A stretch of DNA of 64,000 nucleotides from Dermanyssus gallinae (taxonomy: Eukaryota > Arthropoda > Arachnida > Mesostigmata > Dermanyssidae): positions 682,001 to 746,000 of the forward strand of contig QVRM01002215.1 in the NCBI GenBank assembly GCA_003439945.1. The letters are read 5' to 3'. Under the pieces are notes generated by a model. It had not been told where the DNA came from, searched no databases, and saw only the letters and a program-made list of their open reading frames with translations. Below are positions 10,510 through 22,194 of this stretch, one piece after another. The first letter of the stretch is position 1. Each line of letters starts with the position of its first letter. Made by a program: the position numbers and the translations under genes.

Positions 10510-11960
10510 TGCTTAGGACAAAACGCGCCCAATACGAAACCGAATTGCGACTCGGCAAAATTAGGAAAAGCCTCTCTCGACCGTTGATTCTTTTTCCACA
10601 TCGCTCAAAGGAGCCATTTTCACTAATTAACGACGATGAGTGGCTAGAATACTTTACGGGAATGTTCACCCGCGACTGTATCCTGTCGAAAAAAGAAGAA
10701 TATGAGAGCAATGGGTTCTGGATTGACTTCACAGAGAACGAAGTCCTTCAGGGTATCATGACAAGAAAATATGGAAGGCCTGCCGAACTTGCCCAGAATG
10801 TTACGCACATGTCAAGCTGCGATTTCCGTGACCGTTCTTACAGTGATGTAGAACACCTGTCTTAGACAAGGCGCAATCCCAAATCAGTGGAGAAAAATCT
10901 TCTGCAGCTAATTTCTAAGGAAAAGGGTGATACCACAAAGCTAGGAAACTACCGCGACATAGCACTGACTAGCGTAGTGCCCAAGGTTTTTACATCGTTC
11001 CCTTTTTCTAGAATGTTTCAAAAAAATTCCGGCAGAACAAAATGTATTTCTTCCAAAGCATTCGGCTGAAAATGAACCTACAAATGTAATAGAACATTTA
11101 GAGACCTGAAAACAAGATGTAACTTACGCAGCTTTTATTGACTTTAAGGCTTTAGATGCTGTCCCAAGGGATCGGCCAGGATATTTTAACCGCTCAACGT
11201 ATCACAATTTAAAACGGAGCTTACGCAATTTCCAAGGACGTCTTTTAAACAATTGACAAAACTCTGGCAAACAACAGGGTGATATAGCTAGCCCATTTTT
11301 ATTTATACTGTACGCGGTTCGTCTTGGAAAGTGTCGCCTACAAATAAAAGTCCCCAATTGTTTTACTCAGACGACTTGGTAATTATGGGAAAATCGAGAC
11401 ATCACCTCCAAATTTACTTGAATGCAACTGCACGATGGTGTTGAATAAGACTGCACGATGGTGGGTAAAAATATTTTTTTCACAGTAACAAATTCTCTCA
11501 GATCCATATCCTCCAAGTTAGCATTAGACAATGAAACGAATCTCGACAAGATTAAAACTATGTTTCTTAAAAGAGCAAATGCTTTATCAAAAACCCCTAA
11601 CGGTGGCGCTGCATTTGTGCAAAGAGGCCACATTAATAGAACATCTAGAACACTGTAATTACCAGTTTGACCACGACACGCTTGAAGCATACAACGCAGA
11701 GAATAGCAAAACTGGAACCTTGTAATCAGAAATTTTACAGACGGACGTCTTTCCTTAGCAACAGAGTGAAAGAAGGTTTGGAACCAAACAGAGCAGTGAT
11801 CTGCGAAATAACCTGGATACCACAAGTACCTCTGTCTGACGAGAAAATGTTTACAAATTAACGAATGTGTGTAAAATAGACATCAATGGATATCACGTAA
11901 TGAAATTTTAAAACTGAGCGCCAGCTCATTAAAGACTGTTCAAATTGGCTTATTTAAACG
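10496..11960 (+). pseudogene. Decayed 2A/PHD-type LINE, 3' half (linker, RT, C-terminus)
   Basis: This continues the LINE broken at 4216. It begins EYKDLLRTKRAQYE, the basic linker usual between endonuclease and RT. The RT follows in shifting frames: GDTTKLGNYRDIALTS near 10930-10975 (motif 1-2), AAFIDFKALDAVPRD near 11130-11175 (motif A), GDIASPFLFILYA near 11280-11320 (motif B) and a YSDD-like box near 11365. The C-terminal segment LDKIKTMFLKR near 11550 resembles the C-termini at 14.7 and 61.9 kb, so these belong to related families. Many stops and frameshifts are present. The 3' boundary near 11960 is approximate because no clear tail is visible. Confidence 0.72.
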
Positions 11961-13288
11961 GAATAATCCGTAAGTATTGTGAAAATCTACTAAGAAGTGT
12001 ATCCAAATATCCAATTTTTTTTGGATTTTTATAATTACGCAGGCGGACATTTTCATATGATGTACGCAAAAAGTAATTTGGTAATCAAAATAAGAGAGCT
12101 CGACACGAACGCATTCACTCATCGAAACAGTCGCACTACAACGGCACGTTACTTCACTCATTGTTAGCATAGATCCAGGAAGCAATTTCTTTTGTTCGTG
12201 CAAAAAGGGCGTACCTGGATGAGATACTAGGAGTGGATACTAGCGGGAATAAGGTTTCAAAAGGCTCAATCCCGCGTGACATCTTGAACACAAACAAAAC
12301 GACTTTCGACGTGCACAATTTGTGCTCTGGGAAGAGGATATTTGAGATAAAAATGTGCGGGACTGATTTCGAGCGTGCGCGTGTCATAAATGGCAGCGTA
12401 GAATTTTGGCGCAATGAGGTTGATATGAGCTGCCGTTTTACGTTTTAATGTAGTTCAAGACTGAGTCACCTAGAGTTTTGGGAGAAAACGACCGGCCGTT
12501 AATGGAGCAGAAATTTCCCGCCCGTAAAAACCTCTTGCGGTGACCGAAATGATACAAAGTTGGTCCTATCAGCGTTAACAACTAAACATGCTAGAAACGT
12601 TGATGGCTTCCTCCACTTGTTAGAGCGCTGAGTCTAAGTGCCAACGCCGCGGGAGATCCACGGCAAAATTTACCATAATGTTATCGTAAAGGCAATGGCA
12701 TTACCGAAGTTTTCTGCGATGTTCCAATTGCAACCTGTAGCTATAAAAGTCCAATGCGACCAACCTTAACCGCCGGTCTCCAACCGAAAAGATAAGACCT
12801 AAAACGACCGTAACTGTTGAGCACCCAAGACAATTCAGCATTTGAAAACTATATATAAATGGTTAAGACCGTCAACAGCAGCGGCTACGTCAAAGGAGAC
12901 GCCTATACAAAGTTACGACGAGAAGTGGTCGCATATCGCCATAAATGGGCCTGCGCCACCTTCGTTCATCGATTTTCACAGAAACCAAAGTATTTACGCG
13001 ATCGAAATCTTATTGAATCAAGACATCGATTTTTGTTCGAATTGAATCGAATTTATGTGATGACGTTAGAGACATAGTCAAGCACAAGGGCGAGAACTGG
13101 GGCGTGATCGCCGTTCTTTGTGTAAAAGGGAAGCTACACAGAATTCCCGCGGCGTGCCACTCAAAAATAGTATCAAACAGGTAGGAAATGTATTAAGAAG
13201 AACACTATATCATATATTATAGAGTAACTATTTTCGAAGTTATATATTTATTTATATTGAACATTAAAAATCGTCACACCTGTTCGAA
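11961..13288. other. No recognised feature
   Basis: Two short plus-strand open frames (12233-12448, 12859-13077) show no family motif and no supporting context. No RNA gene or repeat structure was recognised. Confidence 0.4.
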
Positions 13289-13319
13289 TAATAATAATAA
13301 TAATAATAGTAATAATAAG
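13289..13319 (+). repeat. (AAT)n microsatellite
   Basis: About ten AAT units, with one AGT interruption, lie just upstream of REL-type LINE copy B. Confidence 0.85.
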
Positions 13320-13364
13320 TATGGTCTTGATGAGTGACATGTTACTCCAATATTTTAAATCTTC

Positions 13365-14013
13365 AGCTTACCGCTGTGGCAAGGGATCAGGTACTGCTTC
13401 CGGCCCCCCAAGGTGGCCTAGGTCTGTCGGACGCGGTCATAATAGCAGGACCCGCAATTGTGTCATCATTGACTCAGACTGCGGACAGGGTTAGGGCATT
13501 ATTGGATAAAGATGGGCGGGAAGCTTATAGCGTAGACCTGCAAAGTCTGACCGATAGATTGTCGCCTCTATTCGACTCCTCTCCCGTTGATAGGACTAAG
13601 CAGAACAGTTAGACAGCCCCCTTGCAAGAAAAGCGATTAGCAAGCTTGATGAATAGAGCCCCTAACGTGGCTGATAAAGCCAGGCTTCAAGCCGTTAGTA
13701 GTCAAGGGGCTGGGGCTTGGCTACATGCCCAACCCTGTCCACGAATAGGCACTCTTTTGGATACCGAGACGACGCGCATTAGTACAGTACTGCGGCTTGC
13801 TGTTGACGTAGTCGTTCCCCACTGATATCGTTGTGGTTACTTTGTGTGTACTTACGAGGAAACGCAGCATCTGTTCGGAGCACATTGTTGAATTGGGCTA
13901 ATCCTGGGTTAGAGAACCCGTGACCACTCGTTCGCTCGGGGACAATTGTCCACTCCAAAGTGCTAACATAGCGAAGTTATATAAATAAAGGCCCTAAATT
14001 TGTTCGTTCAACA

Positions 14014-14053
<40 letters not shown>

Positions 14054-14065
14054 GTTTACAAGTTT
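13365..14065 (+). pseudogene. REL-type LINE remnant, copy B, nuclease deleted
   Basis: The plus-strand frame shows PQGGLGLSDA, the conserved block after the RT. After an in-frame TAG (13610-13612) comes GAWLHAQPCPRIGTLLD and RISTVLRLAVDVVVPH, which aligns with copy A at about 1073-1150. It reaches the first cysteines (YRCG near 13830), then jumps within about 30 bases to RGNAASVRSTLLNW. The zinc-finger remainder and PD-(D/E)XK-like nuclease are therefore deleted. The 3' UTR after 13922 closely matches copy C, including an AATAAA-like TATAAATAAAG, GTTCGTTCAACATG, a (TA)n tract (14015-14052) and ACGTTTACAAGTTTTTAA. Confidence 0.72.
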
Positions 14066-14180
14066 TTAAGTCGCAGGGACAATTGTTTTGCTCTAAGGTG
14101 TTAAAGTAACAAAGTTATATAAATAAAACATATATGGTACCGCTACCGCGTATATATATATATATATATATATATATCTT
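13938..14180 (+). repeat. Tandemly duplicated, diverged 3' UTR segment with two (TA)n tracts
   Basis: GGGACAATTG...TATATAAATAAA occurs at 13938-13990 and again, diverged, at 14076-14129. Each unit is followed by a (TA)n tract (14015-14052 and 14151-14178). The second unit lies beyond the 3' end shared with copy C, so it is either a tandem 3' end or a second insertion at the same place. Confidence 0.7.
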
Positions 14181-14524
14181 ACCAGCTGTACGTTTTAGAC
14201 ATAGACCCGAATATTCAGAACATCCTTTATTTTGAGTTGCCCAAATGGATACGCTTCTTTGAATATCGTTCACCGTTCACACACGTTTGAACACCCACCT
14301 GGCGATACACACACGCAGATAGATCAACATAGTATTAACGTTGGAGGCATATTCATTCATCATACTTAATCAATCATGTTGAGTAGCATATCAATCACAT
14401 ATAACATGTAAAATATATACATAAATAGTAGTATTATATCAATAACATAACAACGTTTGAATTAGTACGAGTATATATTAAGATTAAAAAACGCCCTCAT
14501 AGGCGGGCTAATTCATTCAATAAT

Positions 14525-14960
14525 TGCATAATGGAACACTCTGCAGCATGACATATAGTGCAGACTTCCCACAGCGGTAACAGATACAGTTGTTATACCA
14601 TGATACATACAACATTTACATAGAATGTGGTGGAAACTATGAACAGCGTAGCGTGCTATACATGTCTGTTAGTACGGTCCGGTCCACTCCGCGCTTCTTA
14701 TTCCGCCGGTGCTCGTCGATGGCCGAGGTGCGGGGAAGATTATAACGACGCCTCAAATCATCCGTGAAGGGCGGACAATCCGCGAATAGGTAAACTAGTC
14801 GTTTACGCGTCAAGACGCGAAGCCCTAGGATCCGTTTTAAACAGGCTTTTTGGTTATCTAGGGTTTTCGCGGTCAGGTGTGCCCATCTTAAGTCGATTCC
14901 GTTAGAGGCATATCAAGCCAATGTTTGAAACGACTGTTTCTTCGGCCCACCGCCAAAGCG
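14525..14960 (-). pseudogene. LINE C-terminal fragment related to the one at 61.7 kb
   Basis: On the minus strand an open stretch without a Met reads LRWAHLTAKTLDNQKACLKR, then ILGL, RKRLVYLFADCPPF and DDLRRRYNLP. The same pattern (IWEHL, KATFLKRVLGL, NRLVYTLAG, FLEDL) occurs at 61.86-62.0 kb on the plus strand. This is the segment after the RT thumb in CR1/L2-like LINEs. Downstream coding includes C-I-C-Y-R-C-G, a possible terminal zinc cluster. It is a 5'-truncated copy with one in-frame stop. Confidence 0.6.
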
Positions 14961-15917
14961 AACAAACGTTTTGGCAACTGAACCAACGTTTAGTGAGGTC
15001 GACAGCTTAAATAAGGAGGCTCGGCTCAGTTAAGCAATCCAGTGACACGGCTTACCCTTGCGTCTGCCGTATGTTTTCTGACGTCGTTACTTTGGGAATT
15101 TCACGGCCGCAAGGCGATGTAGGCTTGAGGCAATCTCTTTACCCTGCGGTTTATTTATGTAAGTCTCGACTAAGAGCTACAAGCCACCTCTTGCGCTTCA
15201 GAACTTATCCATTGGTTGAACGTTTTGGTGGTGATGAGCAGCTTTTCGCACCGTAGTAGTAGAAATAGTAGTAAGATTAGTGTGACTGCGAATGGTTTCT
15301 TTTACTGTAAATTTCTCTAGTTTCTAGTCGGCCGGGTTCTCTATTGCCCACAATGTTGCATACTATTACTGCTGTCTTTTGCGCTTAGTGGCGAATTTTG
15401 TTCTACCAGAGCGTTGCGATTCTAGCGTGCCCTGTCTAACCTCTTCCAATGTTTCTTCAATTTTACCAAAACCAGCCGACCAACAGTAATTTTGGCTGCG
15501 TGCCAAATTGAACGGAAAAGTTCGTATAGTCGAATACAGATGTCCCTTCCATTCTCTCTGTGACTTCGCTGCGCCGTGCTGGAGAGATGCGAGATAACCC
15601 AGTTAAAGGAAATGATGGCGCAGACCAAGGCTGACGAGTGGAGACGGCCAGCCCGTCTCTCAAACGAGTCTGTCTCTATGACCATGCGAGACCCATCTCC
15701 CGCCGTACTCTATCCTGTAGGCCTTAAATGTGGATTTATTGCGGCCAGTTTCATGCGAAGCTGTATGCAAAGTGGCCACAGTTGTCCAAAATTAGCTAAA
15801 CTCATATGTGAAGCACTGTACTTTAAATAATTAGACGCTTGCTACTAACGATTCTACAGTCAGTAGAGATCGGACAAAGCTGCCAACTTAGCAAGGGGTG
15901 CGCTCGACTCGAACGTG
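14961..15917. other. Mostly unrecognised sequence
   Basis: It may include more of the LINE fragment that ends at 14960. Overlapping open frames on both strands at 15420-15830 carry no motif I recognise. Confidence 0.35.
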
Positions 15918-16011
15918 TTTTATTTGGATGAAATATTGTACTGTTAGCTAGACAATTCGGAGTATTTTATTTGGATGAAATATTGTACTGTTAGCTAGAC
16001 TATTCAGAGTA
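15918..16011 (+). repeat. 47-bp tandem direct repeat, two units
   Basis: Units 15918-15964 and 15965-16011 both read TTTTATTTGGATGAAATATT and onward to TAGCTAGACAATTCGGAGTA, with two mismatches. It is a simple local duplication. Confidence 0.88.
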
Positions 16012-16089
16012 GTTGTAGTGGATCTAGCCACTACAAAATAACGCCGATCTACTAAAGTTGCACCAGGAATTGCAGATCTAAAGAAGCTG

Positions 16090-16620
16090 CTCTCGGCGTA
16101 CATATTTAGGTAAGGCTATATAATTTGGTTGTACCTAAGTTTATTTAGGTAAGTTTACCGAGGTTTGGCGGCCGTATTTAGACATACACATTGAAGCAAT
16201 GAAAAGTGTACAGATAACATTTCTTTGTCGCGTCTCATTAAAGTGTAACATTGTCCAAAATTCTATTGTGATGAGCCCCATTCGAGAACTGCAGTCCAGA
16301 GCGGATTATGGCATGCACAATCGTATTAGAAACTCAACAAATATATCAAACTATTTTAGATTTGTTTAAAAATATTAGAAGCAAAGCAAATTGCCACGAC
16401 AGATCGTGTGAATAACATGTTTTCGTGGCGGATGACCAACTTGAAACGCTAACAGCCCAAATGTCAGCACAATAGCAAACTGACTGTTATATGTGTTTAG
16501 GTGACCGTTTGTAGAATACAAATAATGACCCTCCATTGGCAAGATAAATGTGCATCTAAATTAAATTGAATCGAGTTTTAAGTACACATTGCTGCCGTAC
16601 AATTAACCTTAAAATAAATG
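16090..16620 (+). repeat. Unclassified dispersed repeat, copy A
   Basis: This segment matches 26310-26760 in opposite orientation over roughly 450 bp. Shared blocks include GGTTGTACCTAAGTTTA, GAGGTTTGGCGGCC, AACTGCAGTCCAG, AACATGTTTTC and the end near TAAATTAAATTGAA. Translated, both give S-P-I-R-x-L-Q-S-R and then N-x-S-N-Y-F, so the similarity is partly coding. Copy A is broken by stops. The family is not one I recognise; a gag-like or second-ORF fragment of a retroelement is possible. Confidence 0.65.
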
Positions 16621-16779
16621 AGCATCAGGTCATGTAAACGGTAAAAAGCATTCAAATGCGAATATTTCTAACAACGAATGCAGTACCGCTAGACTAGTTA
16701 GTTATATTGCACATTGTACTACCAATCAAATCCCTCGGTTAACAAACGTAGCCGTTTGAGGCCGAAATTGCTATAAATA

Positions 16780-17830
16780 ATCACGTGTCAAATTCGTCCT
16801 GTGTATGTATACGCCATTGCGGAATGTTGGTATTTTTAATTTGTTTGGTTGAATTTGCCGATCTATGTGGCTTAGTGGCGAAGTAATTGCCTTGTATTCG
16901 AAAGGTCGTGATAAACGTTGTAAAAGAACCACTTTTAAGTTGGTTACGATGGTTTTCAATTGCTGACGGGATAACAGACGTGGCTTTAAATTCCCCTTGA
17001 AGCCCGGCAAGAAGAGTTGAAACGCCAAATGCTTGGCTGTCCTTGCTGCTTTGGTGTATGCGGATCTTTAATATATTCGTGTCAGATGCCTTACAATCGT
17101 AACACAAATTTAAGTAGCGCGTAATAATATCTATATCCAATATAGATATTGCCTTATGTTCTCTACCGACTGGGCGATGCTCGACGCAAACGAGAAAGCG
17201 CTTCTGTACCTAACTTAGTCGTTCCGCCCAATTCATATGACAAGCAGTCCAAAATGCTGACCTGTACGTGAGATAACTCAGAAAAAAAATGCGCTGTAGA
17301 GCAGCTTGCACTAGAATGCGCTAAATGTTATCCTTAATGTATATTGATGCTTTGAACCACTTTTTTGGCATTAACGGCAATACGGTTTGCTGCACACCAG
17401 GTGTTAAGGGCAGAGACCTCATGTCGGACCTCATCGGACCGACATATTTGGTAAAGCTGCTATCAGCATGAACGATAGCCGTGCGATATTCTCCATATCA
17501 TTTATGAAGCATTGGAAGGCTAGTGGCATAAGCACAAGCCATGGGGTATACCGAGCAAAATCAAAAGCACTTCTGACCGGAGCCCCCCCTACATCCAGAG
17601 ACTTCATGAAGACACTCTAGAAAGAAGGCTGATAGCAGTCTAATCGCGTGCTGATCAAAGCACAGGTGATACATTTCGAGTTGGTGCACATCTGAACGAA
17701 CTTTGTTGAAAGAGCATCCGGTATATACGAAAAAAGGCTGCACAAAACAGTTTCTTGTCAAATTCGATACGTACTCCTTCCACAAGGTGGCATGATGGGT
17801 TCATAATGGCACAATCTGAACCTCATGCTG
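16780..17830 (-). pseudogene. Decayed LINE fragment, same family as 30780-31930
   Basis: Minus-strand coding remnants match the segment at 30.8-31.9 kb in the same order: CFDQHA-like and IND-MEN near 17490-17670, then ASDTNILKIRIHQSSK near 17040-17090, where the other copy has ASDTVALKIRMHRSNK. The latter block may be RT motif A with Phe changed to Ser, but that is inference. A 119-codon frame (16781-17140) is the longest survivor. About 340 bp present in the other copy are missing between the shared blocks. Confidence 0.55.
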
Positions 17831-18279
17831 TAACCGTGTACAGTGCTGCCCAAATATATAACTAAATGCCCTATTTGACTCTTCCGGTTCCTTTATTAAC
17901 ATATGACAGTAGATTTCGACAGTACTGCTAATATGCTTTTTGTGATAAACCGAAAGTTCGATTTTGCCCTAGCCCGATAAGGTTCAAGGTTTTAAGGTTC
18001 TTCTGGAATCGGCGCGGCAGGATCTTCCTTGGACTCGAGGGTTCATACAAGGCTCGAACGTGCAAAGCCTGCTTCTATAGATCAAACAGATTGCTTTCCA
18101 AAATATGCAATGCCGCATTTACAAAACGAGAGTGCAAGACAATTTTAGCTAGTAACAATGACAGCCTCATAGCTATGCACTACTTTCGCGTCCTAGCCAG
18201 CCAGCGGGCAGATGCAGAATGGCTTGATCTGACACAGCCGAACCATACTCAGTGAGCTCAACAAAATCAGCAACGTAGA
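17831..18279. other. Unresolved sequence upstream of an RT remnant
   Basis: Plus-strand translation near 18000-18240 is fairly open and could be the N-terminal part of the REL-type LINE that follows. No diagnostic motif supports this. Confidence 0.3.
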
Positions 18280-19520
18280 TGTAACAGGTATGCTCTCACG
18301 TTTCTACTTGCGCTCAAATAGAGTTATCGGGTTAAGCGTAAAAAACACGTCCCGCGCAACCGGATTTAAATTGTCGGCCACCTCTCCATTTACAACCTTT
18401 ACCTTCTCTTACGTCGTTTGCGGTTGTACGCTATGCAGTTGGATCATTTTCAAAGAGCTCGAATGCCAGCCTGGATTTTATTTATTAGGATTTTTTACCA
18501 AACGTTGGCTGCTCATACGGTGTATTTAGCAAGGCCCTGACGAAGATAACCGACCTATTGCGATGGGGATATCCGTGTCCCCGCATCTTCGGGGTGAGGC
18601 TGTTGAAGATAGACGGCTCCTTCAGACCCATCCCTTGGTTTCTATAATACGTAGGGTCGCGGCAGAGTTGACAGTGAGAGATTCTTAAGACGTTTTTAAC
18701 CTAGCCATTGTTTTTTTTACCTAGCTATCACCAGCTGGGTTTCTCTACTAAGAAAGTGTCAAACTAATACTAAACTCCATGCCTCTCGGGTTTTTTTATA
18801 GATTATCGGCTCGATGCCTCCGTCCCAGTTAAGCTTGACTTTAAGAACGCGTTTACGTCCTGTTGACAGTTAATGCTGACTGGAGACAGACGGATTTTTT
18901 TGGGAAACCTCCCAACTCGCCCGAAAACCAACTCAGCCTCTGCTATTTGGACGGCACGATCATCGGAGGTAACATAAGTATGATCTGCAAGGACCTAGAG
19001 AAGATATTTATTTTCACTACGTGCAATGGTTCGGAGCTGAATTCAACTATGTGTGAAGTTCATATCATCGGTTTAGGCACAGCTGAAATCTCCGCTATCC
19101 AGAATCCACTTTATGGTTGCCGCGTAACTGGCGACAACCTAGATCACTTTGGAGTGTCACTTTTTCATTGGACGAAGCAGAAAAGTTGAGGTTGGTTTTA
19201 ATCGCTTTCTCCCGCTGGATGCTCACCGAGGGTACCTTCTACGTTTCTACGCGCCTCCGCGTCGAAGCTAAACTACCTGTACAGGGGAATCAACCTCTCA
19301 GCCGCCTCAGCTCACACAAAAACTTTGCTTGAGGCTGGGTCTCGCGTTGGAATCTATACTTAACCTACGATTGCGAGACGACCCCTAGTTCAGGCCTCCT
19401 TACCGTTAGCTAGAGATGGAGAGGGCCTCTCTGAATCAGCTTCCCTTTAAGTTTCAGCACACATTGTCTCCTTGCATTCGGTTTTAGGGTGCGTCGGGCC
19501 TGAGCGTTAGTTACCCTCAA
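18280..19520 (+). pseudogene. REL-type LINE remnant: reverse transcriptase core
   Basis: This stretch supplies the RT missing from the other copies. In order: a segment resembling the A-G-x-D-G-L block (about 18340), RIFGVRLLKIDGSFRPI near 18580-18630 (RT motifs 1-2), VKLDFKNAF near 18825-18855 (motif A), CYLDGTIIGG near 18942-18970 (catalytic motif with YLDD changed to YLDG), NSTMCEVHIIG near 19042-19075, and LVQASLPLAR near 19387-19417 ahead of the GLGL block. Stops and frameshifts are frequent. Assignment to the same family as copies A-C rests on the matching downstream layout and is inference. Confidence 0.6.
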
Positions 19521-19925
19521 CCCTCTGCCCATAGATGTGGGTTTCAACGCATCTGGTATTCACATGGCAATTAACAATTGCTGCCATTTTTTCATGTACA
19601 TATATCGTGAAAACGGCGATATTCAATTGTTTTTGAAATGTCTAACGTATATCTATGCGTGATTCAGTGTCAGGAGAGCTTGAGTCGTGTTAAACTTAAA
19701 GGCGCAGTACCGGACGGTCAGGCTTTGTTAGGCATCTATGCTAAAACAAACGGGCTATTCCATGTCGTATTGACTTTTCGTTCCGGTGAGTAAGGACTTC
19801 AAAGGAATAATTCCCTGTAAGCGTCGAAACTAAAAGGCGCGTCAACGCAGCTCTTGCCTAGGTGATCTGCTAATATTTCCGTCTACAAGCAGAAACATTA
19901 AACTTTCTAGGTACATCTGTTAGTA

Positions 19926-20106
19926 GTGCGGTAGCGTAGTGCATTTGCGTGCGCCTCACGACCGGGACACATAGATGCACGGGTTCGATTCCCATCGTTG
20001 CGCATTTGTATTTATGGGGTCCGTCTTACGAAGCAATGCGAAAGCAAGCCCGTGCACGTTTGTTAAATGTTGGCCAGCTAACTGTTGGCAGAGAGTCAGC
20101 CCGAAA
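19926..20106 (+). mobile_element. tRNA-headed SINE (family 1)
   Basis: The head GCGGTAGCGTAGTGC resembles a pol III A box and GGGTTCGATTCCC is a B box. The body continues CATTTGTATTTATGGGGTCC, GAAGCAATGCGA, and ends near GAGTCAGCCCGAA. Closely related copies lie at 33015-33198 (minus) and 45092-45264 (plus), with a truncated one at 29621-29689. Confidence 0.82.
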
Positions 20107-21825
20107 TAGAAATGCAATATGGTAGCATTTTTTTCCACATGTTCGTCATTGCTTATTTGTTTTAATCGGATATGGAGTGCTTTATGTTTACTGACTTCCC
20201 CTTTCGAGAAGGTAACTTTGAAATTTCCGAACATTACAGTAGCACACAGATGAGTGTGTGATCTTTTTTAGATCTACGCGATCTCTCTTTTCAAAATAGA
20301 CGTCAATCTTACTTGCATTCCTGGGAAGCTAATGAGTATATTTAATTTACGTCTTTCTTAACGTATATATTTGATACAACCAGTATACAAGAAGCCACTT
20401 AGGTGCTATAGTTGTCATACTATAAATCTATACGGAAAAATATATATAACCTGAAGGAGGTCTTAGTCGTCAACAAAGCACGTAATACTGCGTTGCTTAT
20501 CATAACTCGAAACTGATGTCCATTGGATGCTGTAGCGAAAAACGGTTATCGCAACGGTAGAATCCAAACGCAGTACTGTATGATAAGCACATGCAACAGC
20601 AAGACATCGGTGGGAGTTGATATACACAAGCTCTACAAGACAACGTAATTTGCCGCAGCGCTAGCGACTAGGTAAACAGCCTTATAGATGACCCACAGAA
20701 GTCAAGTATACAAATCCGTTATATTATGAAATGTTTGCTAATATAATATATAATAGCCAAACTACGTGCATGCATTGGGTCGAAGATAATTCAGGCGGAC
20801 GAATTATAATATAATGCAACCAATATATCTTCGATACAACACCACTAGAGCTACGTTAAGTATACACAGTTTTGCTGCGAATATTTCTTGTTTTGTCTTA
20901 ACGCTATGGCTTTGACACATTCCTACAGATGTGGTTAGCCTCTCTGGTTGCCACCTTTGCTGACCCAAAAAAAACTCGATAAGAGAGACATGCAACCATT
21001 TTTAAATCATCTGCCATCCTGTAATAACAATGTTGTGACGACGTGTCGTCTGCTGTCACTAGCCCCACAATAATTTATCATTAGACTTCCAATTTTAATT
21101 CAAGATCAATAACGCACTCACTAAACCCTCAAGTTACATTATGCGATGCGTAAGGCGATTGAAAAAGAGACACAATTCGCTAAACCCTCTAGTTGCGTTA
21201 GAGTAGGTAGTATTTTACAACATAACACAGAATTTGGATTCAAATGGGCTAGCACAATTTGTAAAGTATCATCCTCATAATCGAGGGATGCAATTGGCAA
21301 CAGACAAACGTTTTGTTATTGTCTCTATTGCGCAAATGGCACAATCTACGCAGTTCGATCTGACCACGAGGACTATGTGATTTTGTCGCGTAGTGCGCAG
21401 CAGACGCCGGCCCGCAAAAACCTACTTGACACGTTGATTCAATTTGGCCTCCGTTGCGGATACTTAAACAGAAAATGAGTGAACAGCGCTGGTTGAACTT
21501 TAGCTCGACCTAAGTCTAGTTCTTGGTGCATACTGAACAGCCTACTAAGTAGAGCCGGGCTGATTTTGTTAGCCATAGAGAATACTGCCGTTAAAGTGCG
21601 CCACACGGTAGGTTGCCGTCGTCGCCATCTACTAATACACAGACATATTTAGCCAGATTTCTCAGTGGGTGCGTAGATAGATTTTGCATTATTTGCTTCT
21701 TGATTCAATTAGATTCGATTATTGCTTTTAACGACTTTCTCGTTCGTCTGAAGGTAATCCTATTCCGGCCTACGCCAATCGCAGGTGAAAACAGAAAAAC
21801 GAAGTCTACGTTAAAAACTTGTAAA
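20107..21825. other. No recognised feature
   Basis: AT-rich sequence with short TA-rich tracts. No coding family, RNA gene or long repeat was recognised. Confidence 0.4.
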
Positions 21826-22165
21826 CGTAATAAATGTATATATACATATCATGTTGAACGAACAAATTTAGGGCTTTTATTTATATAACTTCGCTATGTT
21901 AGCACTTTGGAGTGGACAATTGTCTCCGAGCGAACGTGTGATCACAGGTTCTCTAACCCAGGGTTAGCCCAGTTCAACAGTGTGCTCCGAACAGACACTG
22001 CATTTCCTCGTTGACTGTCGAGCGACAGCCTCTGTCGCAAGAATTCGGATGCCCTCGAGTCTCCTGTCGAAAGATTAAGGCTTCTACCTACGCGCTGAAT
22101 CAGCTTGAGCGTAAGGGGGGGGGGCACAGCTCCTATAGTCTCGAACGTCAACGGACAACATTCGT
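21826..22165 (-). pseudogene. REL-type LINE remnant, copy C (C-terminus and 3' UTR)
   Basis: Minus-strand coding reads CPLTFETIGA, then a GRSLNLSTGDSRASEFLRQR block and RGNAVSVRSTLLNWANPG, ending at a TGA. This supplies the segment absent from copies A and B. The 3' UTR matches copy B nearly base for base through GTTCGTTCAACATGAT, a short TA tract and ACGTTTACAAGTTTTTAA. The copy is 5'-truncated at about 22165, next to a TA tract and a SINE. Confidence 0.72.
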
Positions 22166-22194
22166 GCGGATATATATATATAATATACATATAA

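Noticed and set aside
10323..10865. A single 180-codon plus-strand gene
   Set aside because: The frame crosses the R1-like 5' UTR boundary at 10495-10496. Only the part after 10496 is real LINE coding; the first 58 codons are UTR read by chance.
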